Shown: positions 25,027-34,299 of the stretch, in pieces
Layout: each line of letters begins with the position of its first letter
Numbering within the stretch: the first letter of the stretch is position 1
Origin: an uncultured Anaeromyxobacter sp.
GTDB lineage: Bacteria; Myxococcota; Myxococcia; Myxococcales; Anaeromyxobacteraceae
Direction of reading: 5' to 3'
DNA length: 40,224 nt
Assembly: GCA_903904005.1 (NCBI GenBank)
Contig: CAIVAR010000081.1
Span: 1 to 40,224 of the forward strand
The notes under the pieces: model-generated
Told to the model about the DNA's origin: nothing
What the model saw: the letters and a program-made list of their open reading frames with translations, nothing else
The model's database searches: none
Program-made: the position numbers and the translations under genes

Positions 25027-26064
25027 TCATCGATGCGACGCGAACTCGGCCATGCGGCAGATCGAGGTTTCGAGATCGAAGGTATCCATGAGACCCAGCT
25101 CCGTCCGCGCCCGCTTGGTGGAGGGGACGTAGCGCTCGACCGGCGAGCCGTCACGCGCTGGCTTGGCAATCTCCACTCGCCCCCCGCTGCCCAGGGCACG
25201 GACCACGAGGTGCGCGAGGCCGGAAATGGAGATGGAGTGCTCCGATCCCACGTTGTAAGCGCGGCCGGCGCGCCCATCGGCAAGCAGGGTCCACAGCCAC
25301 GTTGCCAGGTCCGCACCGTACATGAAGGAACGTACCGAGGTCCCGTCGCCCTTGACCTCGATGGGCCCGTGCCGCAGCGCATCTCGAACGAAGTTACCGA
25401 TCGCATAGGGACCGTCAAGCGGCAGGTAGGGCCCGGCGAAGGCAAAGCAGCGGGCGATGACGACCTCGAGGTGATGGTCGCCGCCAGCTCGAATCGCCAG
25501 TTCCTCGGCACCTTTCTTCCCCTGTCCATATTCCGTGAGGGCCAAGCCTCCGGGACGGGCGCCCGCATCGTCCTCGGAGACCATCGGAGCGCCGTTCGAC
25601 GGCGATCCGTAGACGGCCCCGGAACTGGCAAGGAGAACTCGCTGCGCACCGCAACCGCGCGCAAAGTCCATGACCTTGCGAGTTCCCTCCACCAACTCGC
25701 GCGCCAGGCTCCCTTGCGCCCGCCCTCCCAGTCGATCGCCAACCGGCGCGGCGCAGTGAATCACGTGGGTGAAGGGTTCCGCTGGCGGGACCAAGGAAAG
25801 GACGTCTCCCTGGAGAACGGTCACTCCCGCGCCTCTCGCGTGCCTGGGGCGTCTCTCCTCGAAGGCTGAGGGGTCACGAGTCAGGACCGTGATCTCAGCG
25901 TCGAGGTTCCCGTTCTCCTTGGCCCACAGGAACGACTCGAGCAGCCATCCCCCGAAGAATCCGGTCCCGCCCGTCATGAAGATCCGAGCCCCGTGGAATG
26001 GCTCCCAGAGCTTCGGATATGACCGGTCCTGGCCGGCGAGATCGGAGACGAGCGGGTTGGTCAT
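25027..26064 (-). CDS. NAD-dependent epimerase/dehydratase (extended SDR)
   Basis: 345 aa. Nucleotide-binding motif IFMTGGTGFFGGWLLES, then HVIHCAAPVG, VLLASSGAVYGSP and the catalytic YGQGKKGAEEL (YxxxK), with RCFAFAGPYLP and AYNVGSEHSISI, all of the extended SDR family of nucleotide-sugar enzymes. The start MTNPLVSDLAG at 26064 leaves 28 bp to the divergent thiamine enzyme; an in-frame start at 26106 would overlap that gene. Beside the RfbFGH and thiamine genes it may be the reductase finishing the CDP-dideoxy sugar, a YerF- or abequose-synthase-like role. That is inference from context. Confidence 0.8.
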   Translation of the reverse strand: MTNPLVSDLAGQDRSYPKLWEPFHGARIFMTGGTGFFGGWLLESFLWAKENGNLDAEITVLTRDPSAFEERRPRHARGAGVTVLQGDVLSLVPPAEPFTHVIHCAAPVGDRLGGRAQGSLARELVEGTRKVMDFARGCGAQRVLLASSGAVYGSPSNGAPMVSEDDAGARPGGLALTEYGQGKKGAEELAIRAGGDHHLEVVIARCFAFAGPYLPLDGPYAIGNFVRDALRHGPIEVKGDGTSVRSFMYGADLATWLWTLLADGRAGRAYNVGSEHSISISGLAHLVVRALGSGGRVEIAKPARDGSPVERYVPSTKRARTELGLMDTFDLETSICRMAEFASHR

Positions 26065-26092
26065 CAACGGGCAATAGGATACTGTTTCCGAG

Positions 26093-27844
26093 GTGCCAAG
26101 GTTCAAGGTCTCCGACTATTTGGTGCGCTACCTCGCCGCCCAGGGCGTCACGCACGCTTACGAGCTTGCGGGGGGGATGCTGGCCCACATCCTCGACTCC
26201 TTCGCGAAGCAGTCCTCGGTGAAGCTCGTCTCGATGCACCACGAGCAGGGGGCTGGGTTCGCTGCGGAAGGCAGCGCCCGGATCGACGGAGCTCCTGGCG
26301 TTGCGTTCGCCACGAGCGGTCCCGGGGCGACCAACCTCCTGACTCCGATGGGCAGCTGCTACTTCGACAGCACCCCGGCAGTGTTCATCACGGGCCAGGT
26401 CAACCGACACGAACTCCGGGGGGAGCGCCCCGTCCGGCAGCTCGGATTCCAGGAGACCGACATCGTGGCGATGGCTCGCCCGATTACCAAGGCCGCGATC
26501 CAGGTGATGGCGCCGGAGGACGTACCGGGTGCACTCGACCGGGCCTTCGATCTTGCGGTGGGCGGACGCCCAGGCCCGGTGCTTATCGACCTTCCCATGG
26601 ACGTGCAGCGCATCGAGATGGAATTTCCCGAGCCCGGTCGGCGCGGTCGTCCGGTCCCGAATGGCAGGAGCATCGCCGGAAGGGACATCGAGGCAGTCCT
26701 TGCGGCGCTGGGCACGGCACGGCGCCCTCTCGTGCTCGTGGGGGGCGGTGTTCGCAGCGGGCTGGCTGCGGACTCCTTCCGTCGCGCCGTGGCGCGGATC
26801 GGGGTTCCCGTCGTCCACTCCCTCCTCGGGGTCGACGCCCTGGGCGCCGACGATCCCCTTCGGGTGGGCCTCATCGGCTCCTACGGAAATCGCTGGGCGA
26901 ACCATGCTCTCGCGGAGTGCGACTTCCTCCTGGTCGTGGGCAGCCGCCTCGACATTCGTCAGACCGGTACCGACACCGATGGGTTCGCCAGCCGGCAGAT
27001 CATCCAGGTGGACATCGATGGCGGCGAGATGAACAACCGAGTCCGGGGCGTCCACCCGGTGGTCGCCCAGGCAGCGGACTTCTGCGAGGCGCTTGCCAGC
27101 ACGCCGCGCCCGTCGGGCGACTACGGGGACTGGAAGCGACACATCGCTTCGCTCCGGGAACGGTGGCCGGATACCCAGGAGTTGAAGGGGTTGCCGGGCT
27201 TCAATCCGAACGTCGTGCTCCGCCAACTGGGCCGGGAAAGCCTTCTGGCTTCGGCGTTCGTGATCGACGTGGGCCAGCACCAGATGTGGGCGGCCCAGAG
27301 CCTTTGCGTCGGGGCGGAGCAGCGATTCCTCACCAGCGGCGGAATGGGGTCGATGGGCTTTGCCCTACCGGCAGCCATCGGGGCAGCCTTCGCCGCGCCA
27401 TCGAAGCCGGTGGTCGTGGTCGCCGGTGACGGCGGTTTCCAGCTCAACATCCAGGAACTGCAGACGATCGTGCGCAACCGGCTGCCCATCAAGATGGTCG
27501 TCCTGAATAACCATGCCCACGGGATGGTCCGGCAGTTCCAGGAGAGCTACTTCGAGAGCCGATACCAGTCGACGGTTGACGGCTACGATACGCCCGACTT
27601 CTCGAAGGTCGCATCCGCCTACGGCATCGAGGCCTGGCGCATCGATGGAGCGGGGCAGGACGCAACGGCCCAGGCCCGAGCGCTCGCTGGAGCCATCGAT
27701 CGTCTCTGGCGGGATCCAGCGTCTCCGTCGCTGCTGGAGGTGGAGATCCCGATGTCCGCGAACGCGTACCCGAAGCTGGCGTTCGGGCGGGGCATCGCCG
27801 AGATGGAGCCCGAGGCGCGGCCGCTGGACATGGAAGGGACGTAG
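26093..27844 (+). CDS. Thiamine-diphosphate enzyme, acetolactate-synthase-like (YerE-like)
   Basis: 583 aa with the three domains of the acetolactate-synthase family. The PYR domain has the activating glutamate E51 in SMHHEQGAGFAAEGSAR and ATSGPGATNLLTPM. The central domain has PLVLVGGGVRSG and GRPGPVLIDLPMDVQ. The PP domain has VVVAGDGGFQLNIQELQTIV to VVLNN, the GDG-NN motif binding Mg-ThDP. Biosynthetic acetolactate synthase normally comes with a small subunit; none is here. Next to rfbFGH it matches YerE of the yersiniose pathway, which adds an acetyl unit from pyruvate to CDP-4-keto-3,6-dideoxyhexose. The start is a GTG at 26093, divergent from the SDR. It ends 10 bp from the convergent rfbH. 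Confidence 0.85.
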   Translation: MPRFKVSDYLVRYLAAQGVTHAYELAGGMLAHILDSFAKQSSVKLVSMHHEQGAGFAAEGSARIDGAPGVAFATSGPGATNLLTPMGSCYFDSTPAVFITGQVNRHELRGERPVRQLGFQETDIVAMARPITKAAIQVMAPEDVPGALDRAFDLAVGGRPGPVLIDLPMDVQRIEMEFPEPGRRGRPVPNGRSIAGRDIEAVLAALGTARRPLVLVGGGVRSGLAADSFRRAVARIGVPVVHSLLGVDALGADDPLRVGLIGSYGNRWANHALAECDFLLVVGSRLDIRQTGTDTDGFASRQIIQVDIDGGEMNNRVRGVHPVVAQAADFCEALASTPRPSGDYGDWKRHIASLRERWPDTQELKGLPGFNPNVVLRQLGRESLLASAFVIDVGQHQMWAAQSLCVGAEQRFLTSGGMGSMGFALPAAIGAAFAAPSKPVVVVAGDGGFQLNIQELQTIVRNRLPIKMVVLNNHAHGMVRQFQESYFESRYQSTVDGYDTPDFSKVASAYGIEAWRIDGAGQDATAQARALAGAIDRLWRDPASPSLLEVEIPMSANAYPKLAFGRGIAEMEPEARPLDMEGT

Positions 27845-27854
27845 CGCCCCAGGT

Positions 27855-29222
27855 CTACGCCGCCTTCCCGAAGGCCTTCCGGAAGGTCACGGCGACGTGC
27901 GATCGCATCGCCTCCGTGAGCCCCGGGTAGACCCCTACCCAGAGTGAGTTGTTCATGACGACGTCCGTACGCTCGAGACTCCCGAGCGCACGGTACGGTA
28001 GGGCCCGCCCCGCTGCCTTGGCCTGCTTCGCGAGCTCGGTCATTGTCGGCTGCCGGACGAGGTTCCCCGCGAAGACCATTCGGGTCTGGATCTTCTGCCC
28101 TTCAAGCTCGCGAACCAGGTCGTCGCGCGTGATGGGCGCGCCGGGGCGCACTGAGACCAGAAAGCCGAACCAGCTCGGGTCGGAACCGGGGGTCGGCTCG
28201 GGGAGCACGAGCACATCCTTCAGGTCTTCGAGCGCCTCCCGATAGTAGGCCCAGTTCTTCCGCCGGTCCGCGGCGAACCCGTCGAGCCGAGCAAGCTGGG
28301 CCACACCTACCGCAGCCTGCAGGTCCGTCATCTTCAGGTTGTAGCCGAGATGGCTGTACACGTACTTGTGGTCGTAGCCGCTCGGAAGCTCGCCGAGCTG
28401 CCACCCGAAGCGCTTGCCGCAGGTGTTGTCCACCCCCGACTGGCACCAGCAGTCGCGCCCCCAGTCGCGCAGGCTCTCCACCACGCGCAGGAGCTGGCCG
28501 TCGCTCGTCAGGACTGCCCCACCCTCCCCCGTCGTCATGTGGTGAGGCGGGTAGAACGAAAGCGTGGCAAGGTGGCCGAAAGTTCCGGTCTTCGGGCCCC
28601 GGAAAGTGGAGCCGGCTGCGTCGCAGTTGTCCTCGACGAGCCAGAGGTCGTGCCGGTCGCAGAAGGCCTTCACGGCGGCCAGGTCGAAGGGGTTGCCGAG
28701 CGTGTGCGCCATCATCACCGCGCGTGTGCGCGGCGAGCGGGCTGCCTCGAGCTGCGAGACGTCGGCGTTGCAGGTGGCGATGTCCACGTCGATGAACACC
28801 GGAACCAGCCCGTGCTGGATCATCGGCGCCACCGTCGTCGGGAAGCCCGCCGCGACGGTGATCACCTCGTCGCCGGGAACCAGCTTGCGATCCCCGAGCA
28901 GGTGGCTCGTCAGCGCCGCCACTGCGAGCAGGTTCGCGGACGACCCCGAGTTCACGAGCCGAGCGTGCTTCACGCCGTACCAGTCGGCAAGCTCCGTCTC
29001 CAGGCGGCGGTGCCAGCGACCGGCCGTGAGCCAGAACTCGGCCGAGGCCTCGGCCAGGTTCGCCATCTCCGCCTCGCCGTAGACCCGTCCGGCGTAGCGC
29101 ACCGGCGTCTTTCCGGGCACGAAGGGCTCCTGGGCGTCCTCGGCGCGAAGCCGCGCGAGGGCCCGCATCCGCTCCACGATCTCGCCGGTGAGCCGGCGCT
29201 CCTCCTCCTTTCGATCGGTCAC
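27855..29222 (-). CDS. rfbH: CDP-4-keto-6-deoxyglucose 3-dehydratase (E1)
   Basis: 455 aa PMP/PLP- and [2Fe-2S]-dependent dehydratase that removes the C3 hydroxyl of CDP-4-keto-6-deoxyglucose. It has the DegT fold, but the usual cofactor lysine is replaced by histidine: [16 protein letters not shown], with H227 in the lysine position, the hallmark of RfbH/AscC/E1. Four cysteines, C200, C258, C260 and C268, fall in the spacing C-x57-C-x-C-x7-C reported for the iron-sulfur cluster of E1. [20 protein letters not shown] is strongly RfbH-like. The start is a GTG at 29222 in a GTGA overlap with rfbG. E1 needs a ferredoxin-NAD-type reductase (RfbI/E3), which is not in this window. Confidence 0.95.
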   Translation of the reverse strand: MTDRKEEERRLTGEIVERMRALARLRAEDAQEPFVPGKTPVRYAGRVYGEAEMANLAEASAEFWLTAGRWHRRLETELADWYGVKHARLVNSGSSANLLAVAALTSHLLGDRKLVPGDEVITVAAGFPTTVAPMIQHGLVPVFIDVDIATCNADVSQLEAARSPRTRAVMMAHTLGNPFDLAAVKAFCDRHDLWLVEDNCDAAGSTFRGPKTGTFGHLATLSFYPPHHMTTGEGGAVLTSDGQLLRVVESLRDWGRDCWCQSGVDNTCGKRFGWQLGELPSGYDHKYVYSHLGYNLKMTDLQAAVGVAQLARLDGFAADRRKNWAYYREALEDLKDVLVLPEPTPGSDPSWFGFLVSVRPGAPITRDDLVRELEGQKIQTRMVFAGNLVRQPTMTELAKQAKAAGRALPYRALGSLERTDVVMNNSLWVGVYPGLTEAMRSHVAVTFRKAFGKAA

Positions 29223-30328
29223 GCTGCCGCTCCCTCGTAGTCGTGGATCTGGGCCAGGGTGAGCGCCTTCATCGCGCCAGGCCCCGCGCCGGAATGGAAC
29301 GTGCGGTACCACTCGGCCGTGCGCTGGACGGTCTCGTCGATTCGCCACCGGGGAGACCAGCCCATCCGTGCCCGAGCCTTGGCGATGTCGAGGCTCAGGA
29401 ATGCGGCCTCGTGCGGGGCACCGGGTTCGCTCCGGTCCTCCCAGGCGCCGCTACCCCAGGCGGCGATGAGCTTCTCGACGAGGTCGCGCACGGGCACCGC
29501 ATCCTCGTCGGCCGGACCGAAGTTCCAGGCCTCCGCGAAGCCGGCCGCGTCCTTGCCCGCGAGCCGGGCGCCCAAGAGCAGGTAGCCTCCGAGCGGCTCG
29601 AGGACGTGCTGCCAGGGCCGGACGGCGTGGGGGTTCCTCACCGGGATCGGCCTTCCCGCGGCGAAAGCGCTGACGGCGTCGGGGACGATCCGGTCCTTCG
29701 CCCAGTCGCCTCCGCCCACCACGTTACCCGCCCGCGCGGTGGCGAGGGCGACGCGGTGTTCCGAGATTCTTGCGGGTGGGAAGAAGCTTCGGCGGTAGGC
29801 CGAGGTCACCACCTCGGTTGCGCCCTTCGAGGCCGAGTAGAGGTCGTGGCCCCCCATGGCCTCGTCCTCCCTGTACCCCTCCGCGCGCTCCCGGTTCTCG
29901 TAGGCCTTGTCGCTGGTCACGACGACGACCGAGCACTGACGCCGGGACAAACGGATGGCTTCGAGAACGTGAGCCGTCCCCAGGACGTTCGTCTCGACGG
30001 TCGCCAGCGGGGTGAGGTAGCTCTCCCGGACGAGTGGCTGTGCGGCGAGGTGGAACACGAAATCGGGGCGGGCGTCCTCGAACGCGGCCTGGACCGCCTT
30101 GAATTGGCGAATGTCCCCGATCCGGTGGTGAACCGCCTCCTCGACGCAAGCCACGCGAAATAGCACGGGATCGGGATCCGGCGCGAGCGCGTACCCGTGG
30201 ACCTCGGCGCCCAGATCGCGGAGCCAGAGCGCAAGCCAGCCGCCTTTGAAGCCGGTGTGACCGGTCAGGAAGACACGCTTCCCCGAGTAGACACGCGAGA
30301 GCTCGCTGTGGGCGGAGGCCGGCGTCAC
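29219..30328 (-). CDS. rfbG: CDP-glucose 4,6-dehydratase
   Basis: 369 aa extended SDR that converts CDP-glucose to CDP-4-keto-6-deoxyglucose. Visible are the NAD-binding [18 protein letters not shown], the [12 protein letters not shown] block, [13 protein letters not shown], the catalytic [11 protein letters not shown] (YxxxK), [19 protein letters not shown] and [20 protein letters not shown]. These are diagnostic of RfbG rather than RmlB or Gmd. The start is a GTG at 30328, in a GTGA overlap with rfbF (30325-30328). It sits between rfbF and rfbH in the classic F-G-H order. Confidence 0.96.
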   Translation of the reverse strand: MTPASAHSELSRVYSGKRVFLTGHTGFKGGWLALWLRDLGAEVHGYALAPDPDPVLFRVACVEEAVHHRIGDIRQFKAVQAAFEDARPDFVFHLAAQPLVRESYLTPLATVETNVLGTAHVLEAIRLSRRQCSVVVVTSDKAYENRERAEGYREDEAMGGHDLYSASKGATEVVTSAYRRSFFPPARISEHRVALATARAGNVVGGGDWAKDRIVPDAVSAFAAGRPIPVRNPHAVRPWQHVLEPLGGYLLLGARLAGKDAAGFAEAWNFGPADEDAVPVRDLVEKLIAAWGSGAWEDRSEPGAPHEAAFLSLDIAKARARMGWSPRWRIDETVQRTAEWYRTFHSGAGPGAMKALTLAQIHDYEGAAA

Positions 30329-31107
30329 CAGGTTTTCCAGGGAGCCTTGCCGGTCGCCCAGAGTTCGTTCAGGAGGTTGTACTCCCGCAGCGTGTCCATG
30401 GGCTGCCAGAAACCGGTGTGCTCGTGGGCGACGAGCTGGCCGTCCGCCGCGAGCCGGCGCAGTGGCTCTCGCTCCAGTACGCTCGTCGGCTCCGGACCGA
30501 TGTAGTCCCAGATCCGGCGACCATCCAGCACGAAGAACCCGCCGTTGATGAACCCCTCGCTCGCCTGCGGCTTCTCGTTGAACTCGGACACACGTCCGCC
30601 GTCGATGCGCATCTCCCCGAAGCGCCCCGGGGGGCGGACTGCGGTCACGGTGGCGATCCGCCCGTGGGAGCGGTGCCTGGCGATCGTCTCGCCAATGTCG
30701 ACGTCGGAGACCCCGTCGCCATAGGTGAGCAGAAACGGCTCGTCCCCCTCGACGTAGCGGCGCACCGCAGCGACGCGGCCGCCGGTCTGCGTTTCCTCGC
30801 CCGTTTCCGCGAGCGTGACCCGCCAGTCCTCCTCGTCGTGCCTTCCGTGGAACTCGAGCCCGTCGTGACGGCCGAGCGTGACCGTGACGTCGGTCGTCAT
30901 TGGGCGGTAGTTGAGGAAGAACTCCTTGATGAGCCAGCTCTTGTAGCCCAGGCAGAACACGAACTCCTTCACGCCGTGCCGGGCGTAAGACTTCATGATG
31001 TGCCAGACGATGGGCTTCCCGCCGATGGGGAGCATGGGCTTGGGGATGAGCTCGCTGGCGTCGCGGATGCGGGTGCCCTGCCCTCCGCAGAGGATCACGG
31101 CTTTCAA
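30325..31107 (-). CDS. rfbF: Glucose-1-phosphate cytidylyltransferase
   Basis: 260 aa, about the usual length. Makes CDP-glucose from glucose-1-phosphate and CTP. The nucleotidyltransferase signature is AVILCGGQGTRIRDASELIP followed by KPMLPIGGKPIVWHIMKSYA. FVFCLGYKSWLIKEFFLNY, LLTYGDGVSDVDI, GFINGGFFVLDGRRIWDYI and HTGFWQPMDTLREYN are typical of RfbF. The start is a TTG at 31107 with GGGAG about eight bases upstream; no ATG or GTG fits the conserved N-terminus. First gene of the rfbFGH operon. Confidence 0.95.
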   Translation of the reverse strand: MKAVILCGGQGTRIRDASELIPKPMLPIGGKPIVWHIMKSYARHGVKEFVFCLGYKSWLIKEFFLNYRPMTTDVTVTLGRHDGLEFHGRHDEEDWRVTLAETGEETQTGGRVAAVRRYVEGDEPFLLTYGDGVSDVDIGETIARHRSHGRIATVTAVRPPGRFGEMRIDGGRVSEFNEKPQASEGFINGGFFVLDGRRIWDYIGPEPTSVLEREPLRRLAADGQLVAHEHTGFWQPMDTLREYNLLNELWATGKAPWKTW

Positions 31108-31158
31108 GGGTAGCTCCCGCCTTTCGCCTTCCCGCGGACTTGTCACGCGGAGACTGCT

Positions 31159-31188
31159 TTTGTACGTTGTTTTCGAGGAAGGAGTAAA
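31159..31188 (-). promoter_or_regulatory. Possible sigma-70-like promoter of rfbFGH
   Basis: In the 257-bp divergent gap, the minus strand shows TTTACT (31183-31188) and TACAAA (31159-31164) separated by 18 bases, about 50 bases before the rfbF start. Both hexamers match the consensus only partly, so this is a guess supported mainly by position. Confidence 0.3.
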
Positions 31189-31364
31189 GGATTTGCTGGC
31201 TGATGAGCGCGTTCCGAAACAGCAAACTCCGGGCCTGCGGACTCGTCGCGCTGGGTCGCTCGACGCACTGGATATGCCCACCTGCAAGCGGTCGAAGGTG
31301 CTAAGCTTTTCCGCTAACAGGACAGGTATGCTTCGGGACGCTCCACTGACCGCGGCGGCGTAGC

Positions 31365-32375
31365 ATGTCTGAAGACAACCGGCAACTCAACCGCACCCGC
31401 CCGCAGCGCCCCCTGGTAAGCCTTGCCCTCTTTGCCTACAACCAGGAGAAGTTCATCCGCGAGGCAATGGTCGGGGCTCTTGCGCAATCCTATTCTCCGC
31501 TCGAGGTCATCGTTTCAGACGATGCGTCCACGGACCGCACTTTCGAGATCATCAAGAGCATTGAGGAACAATACTCGGGCCCTCACGAGCTCATCATCAA
31601 CAGGAACGAGAAGAACCTGGGGATGGGGGGGCATGCTGCGAGGGTCTATGGCATGTGCCGCGGAGAGTTCATCTTCAATGCCGCCGGAGACGATGTTTCC
31701 ATCCCGCATCGAGTAGAGGTGATGGTTCGCGAGGCATTTTCTGGCCGCCATGCGCCGAGTCTGGCCTTCTCGAACGCAGTCAGGATGAGCGAAAGTGGGG
31801 TGGAGCAGGGTCCATTCCTGCCGCCCACGATGCCACGACAATACACTGGACAGCGGAATCCATTGGCCGGCGGAATGGATGTCTTGGGCTGCGCCGTAGC
31901 CTTCAGAAGCGAACTGGTCGCCAGATTTCCCCTGATGAGGGCAGGGATCAGGGCCGAAGACATCGTATTGATCCGGCGGGCCTATCTACTCGGTGGTGTG
32001 TGCTACATCCCTGAGGTCTTGGTGAAATACCGTTGCCACAGGGGAGGGATCTCCCAGACACTTGCATTTCGTCACTCTCACGAGGAGTTTTTGAAGCGGT
32101 CGCTCGAATGGAGTCGTGACCGTTCGTTCCGCTATGAGCAACTGCGCGCTGATGTCCGGTGCATGTATCCCGACGGCAATTCGAGCATCGAGAAGGCCAT
32201 TGAACGAGGAGAGCAGACTGAACACCGAGCGATTAGCGTTTTGAGCGGCGGGATTGCAAAGAGCGCCCAGGCGGCTATTGCCGAAGCTCTCGTCGCCAAG
32301 GATATGCGATTGCATCTAGTCAAGGTATTCTTGAAGCGATGGGTTCCGCTCCTCGGCAGGTTCGAGGACCGTTGA
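31365..32375 (+). CDS. GT2 family glycosyltransferase
   Basis: 336 aa inverting GT-A glycosyltransferase. PLVSLALFAYNQEKFIREAM, LEVIVSDDASTDRTFEII, RNEKNLGMGGHAARVYGMCRG and FIFNAAGDDVSIPHR (the GDD in place of DxD) make up the nucleotide-sugar-binding region. EDIVLIRRAYLLGGVCYIPE is the acceptor-side motif with its ED pair, and the C-terminal part is helical. No membrane helix is evident. The ATG at 31365 starts a plus-strand pair with the next gene. A G7 run lies at 31625-31631. Sugar specificity is not predictable. Confidence 0.9.
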   Translation: MSEDNRQLNRTRPQRPLVSLALFAYNQEKFIREAMVGALAQSYSPLEVIVSDDASTDRTFEIIKSIEEQYSGPHELIINRNEKNLGMGGHAARVYGMCRGEFIFNAAGDDVSIPHRVEVMVREAFSGRHAPSLAFSNAVRMSESGVEQGPFLPPTMPRQYTGQRNPLAGGMDVLGCAVAFRSELVARFPLMRAGIRAEDIVLIRRAYLLGGVCYIPEVLVKYRCHRGGISQTLAFRHSHEEFLKRSLEWSRDRSFRYEQLRADVRCMYPDGNSSIEKAIERGEQTEHRAISVLSGGIAKSAQAAIAEALVAKDMRLHLVKVFLKRWVPLLGRFEDR

Positions 32376-32459
32376 CGGCAGCGTGCCCGCCACCCGCGCA
32401 CATGAATCTCCGCTACAGCCCGTGCCAGAAACCGGCGCTAGGAAGTGAGGAACCGAGAA

Positions 32460-33584
32460 ATGAAGGTGTACCAGTGCATTCACAAGTACGGTCCGCACAT
32501 TCCACAGTTCGAGCAGCGGCACGGCATCGATGACCGCACGGAATTGACCTTCAAGGAACTCAGACGTCTCGTCATCGAGGACGGATATGCGGCGAGTTAC
32601 GTGCTTCTGCCGGCGATGGAGGACCCCGATGGAAGCGTGTTCTACACGATCTGGAACTACGAACGACTCCAGCGTCTGTGGGCGCGGGAGCATGGATGGA
32701 AGGCGAAGGACCTGGCTGCGATTCGCAGGGCCCAGATCGAAGAATTCCAGCCGGACGTTGTCTACAACATGTCGGCGTACTACGACCGATCCTTCGCTGT
32801 AACTCTGCCGAGGCCTCGATCAACCACCAAGGTTGTGTGCTGGAACGCCATCATCGAGGAAAGGCCTACGGCACTGCAGGGTTACGATTGTCACTTTTCA
32901 TTGCACGCTCCATACGTGAAAGAGTGGAATAGCCAGGGGATTCGGGCATGCGAGTTGCAGCCAGGAATCCCCAGGACATGGGTGGAGTCCTCCCGAAATG
33001 CTGAACGTCCCATCGATGTGCTCTTCTATGGCCAGTACACGGAGGCGATGTTCACCGCTCGCAATCGTCTCGTAGATGAGCTTGCTCGGATCAGGGACGA
33101 GACAGAACTCAACGTCGAACTCGCCGTCCAGTTTGGCTTTCGATGGCGCACGTACTTCAAGGTTCCAGGTCTCCCGCGTCTCACCGTTCGCCGCTTGATC
33201 TTCCCGGACGAGTGGATCAGGAAGCGGACATCCCATCCACGCTATGGAAGCGATCTGTATCGCCTCATCACGCAGTCGAAGATCGTAGTGAACGCCTGTA
33301 CCGACCACAATCGGGATTACAAGAGCAACATGCGGCTCTTTGAGGGGATCGGGCACGGAGCCCTGCTCCTCGCTGAGGCGGGGGCTTACCCACCCGGCTT
33401 CGAGGCTGGCAGAGATTTTGTTCCCTACAAAAGTATTGAATCGTTGAGAGGACTTCTGCAGGGCGTGCTCTCAGACTGGCCACAGAAGCGGCAGGTGGCC
33501 GAGAGCGCCCAAGAAAGAATCGCCTCGATTTACAGCAAGGAGAACCAATGGGCGACCTTTGTCCGCTGCATTGCGTCGCTGTAA
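32460..33584 (+). CDS. Glycosyltransferase, CgeB/Glyco_trans_1_2-like
   Basis: 374 aa. The C-terminal half has the pattern of the GT-B group with CgeB-like ends: SDLYRLITQSKIVVNACTDH, RDYKSNMRLFEGIGHGALLL, AEAGAYPPGFEAGRDFVPYK and an ERIASIYSKENQW finish. The N-terminal half (QPDVVYNMSAYYDRSFAV, KVVCWNAIIEER) is the acceptor domain. The ATG at 32460 is preferred because AGTGAGG lies nine bases upstream; a GTG at 32445 is in frame. It follows the GT2 gene by 84 bp on the same strand. Probably adds a sugar to the same polysaccharide. Confidence 0.8.
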   Translation: MKVYQCIHKYGPHIPQFEQRHGIDDRTELTFKELRRLVIEDGYAASYVLLPAMEDPDGSVFYTIWNYERLQRLWAREHGWKAKDLAAIRRAQIEEFQPDVVYNMSAYYDRSFAVTLPRPRSTTKVVCWNAIIEERPTALQGYDCHFSLHAPYVKEWNSQGIRACELQPGIPRTWVESSRNAERPIDVLFYGQYTEAMFTARNRLVDELARIRDETELNVELAVQFGFRWRTYFKVPGLPRLTVRRLIFPDEWIRKRTSHPRYGSDLYRLITQSKIVVNACTDHNRDYKSNMRLFEGIGHGALLLAEAGAYPPGFEAGRDFVPYKSIESLRGLLQGVLSDWPQKRQVAESAQERIASIYSKENQWATFVRCIASL

Positions 33585-33675
33585 ATGGTACCGACGCGGA
33601 AGAGACGGCGCCCGTTGGAGTCGTGTGTCATGGTCTACTTTCGGGGCTCTTCTCGGGCGTGCGGGGATGGGTGGA

Positions 33676-34299
33676 TCAGATCGCAGAAAAGTCAATATCG
33701 GTTACCTTGTCGAACAGGTGATCCGGGAGATGCACTTCCAGCGACTCGCGGTTTCGAAATCCAGAAAGAACGGCGATGGTGGTTAGCCCCAGCGAGGCTC
33801 CGCACTCAATGTCCTTCTCCGTGTCGCCGACAACGATGTCCCGACGGGACGTTTCGGGGACCGCCAGGCGAATCGTGAACGCCTTGTCATCCCGCTGGCG
33901 GGTGACCAGCACTGCTGTGAACAGGTTCGGCCACCCGAGGCGTTGTATTTGCTGGACAGTCTCCTCTCGAAATTGCCGCGAAGTGGCGAGATAAAGGGAC
34001 AGACCGTTGCCCCTGAGTTTTCGGAGCATCTGGTCGACCCCTTCGAAGGGGCTGTCGAGCGCGAGGTACTTGGGGGTTTCGATGAGCGCAAGCCATTCAA
34101 GGCGGAAGCGCGCCCATCGCTGCAAGGGCAGTCCAAGCGTCTCGACGACGATGGTCTCGTGACTGACCTTCGCACGCTTGAGGTTCCAATACTCCTCCAT
34201 AGAAAGTCCATGGCCCGGAAGCAGATCAGAGAATAAAGTGAAAAGGCGACACCTCGAATCGAGGAGGGTTCCGTCGAGGTCGAAAAATACACGCCTCAT
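33676..34299 (-). CDS. HAD-family phosphatase
   Basis: 207 aa haloacid-dehalogenase-like hydrolase. Motif I is FFDLDGTLLDS (catalytic Asp pair D7/D9), motif II is LYLATSRQF, and motif IV is IVVGDTEKDIECG with the metal-binding Asp. The cap is helical, as in Gph/PGP-type phosphatases. It could dephosphorylate a sugar phosphate or a phospho-intermediate. The ATG at 34299 forms an ATGA overlap with the SDR, and the SDR with the ATP-grasp gene, so the three are probably translated together and act in one pathway. The substrate is unknown. Confidence 0.87.
   Translation of the reverse strand: MRRVFFDLDGTLLDSRCRLFTLFSDLLPGHGLSMEEYWNLKRAKVSHETIVVETLGLPLQRWARFRLEWLALIETPKYLALDSPFEGVDQMLRKLRGNGLSLYLATSRQFREETVQQIQRLGWPNLFTAVLVTRQRDDKAFTIRLAVPETSRRDIVVGDTEKDIECGASLGLTTIAVLSGFRNRESLEVHLPDHLFDKVTDIDFSAI

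Noticed and set aside
23699-25132. A 477-codon plus-strand frame opposite the GT2 gene
   Set aside because: Shadow of the GtrB-like gene; acidic, low-complexity translation without motifs.
25895-27280. A 461-codon minus-strand frame opposite the thiamine enzyme
   Set aside because: Antisense of a gene with complete ThDP motifs; no motif of its own.
26093-27844. Housekeeping acetolactate synthase (IlvB) for branched-chain amino acids
   Set aside because: No small regulatory subunit or ilv gene is nearby, and the gene sits beside rfbFGH; a sugar-pathway role is preferred, though not proven.
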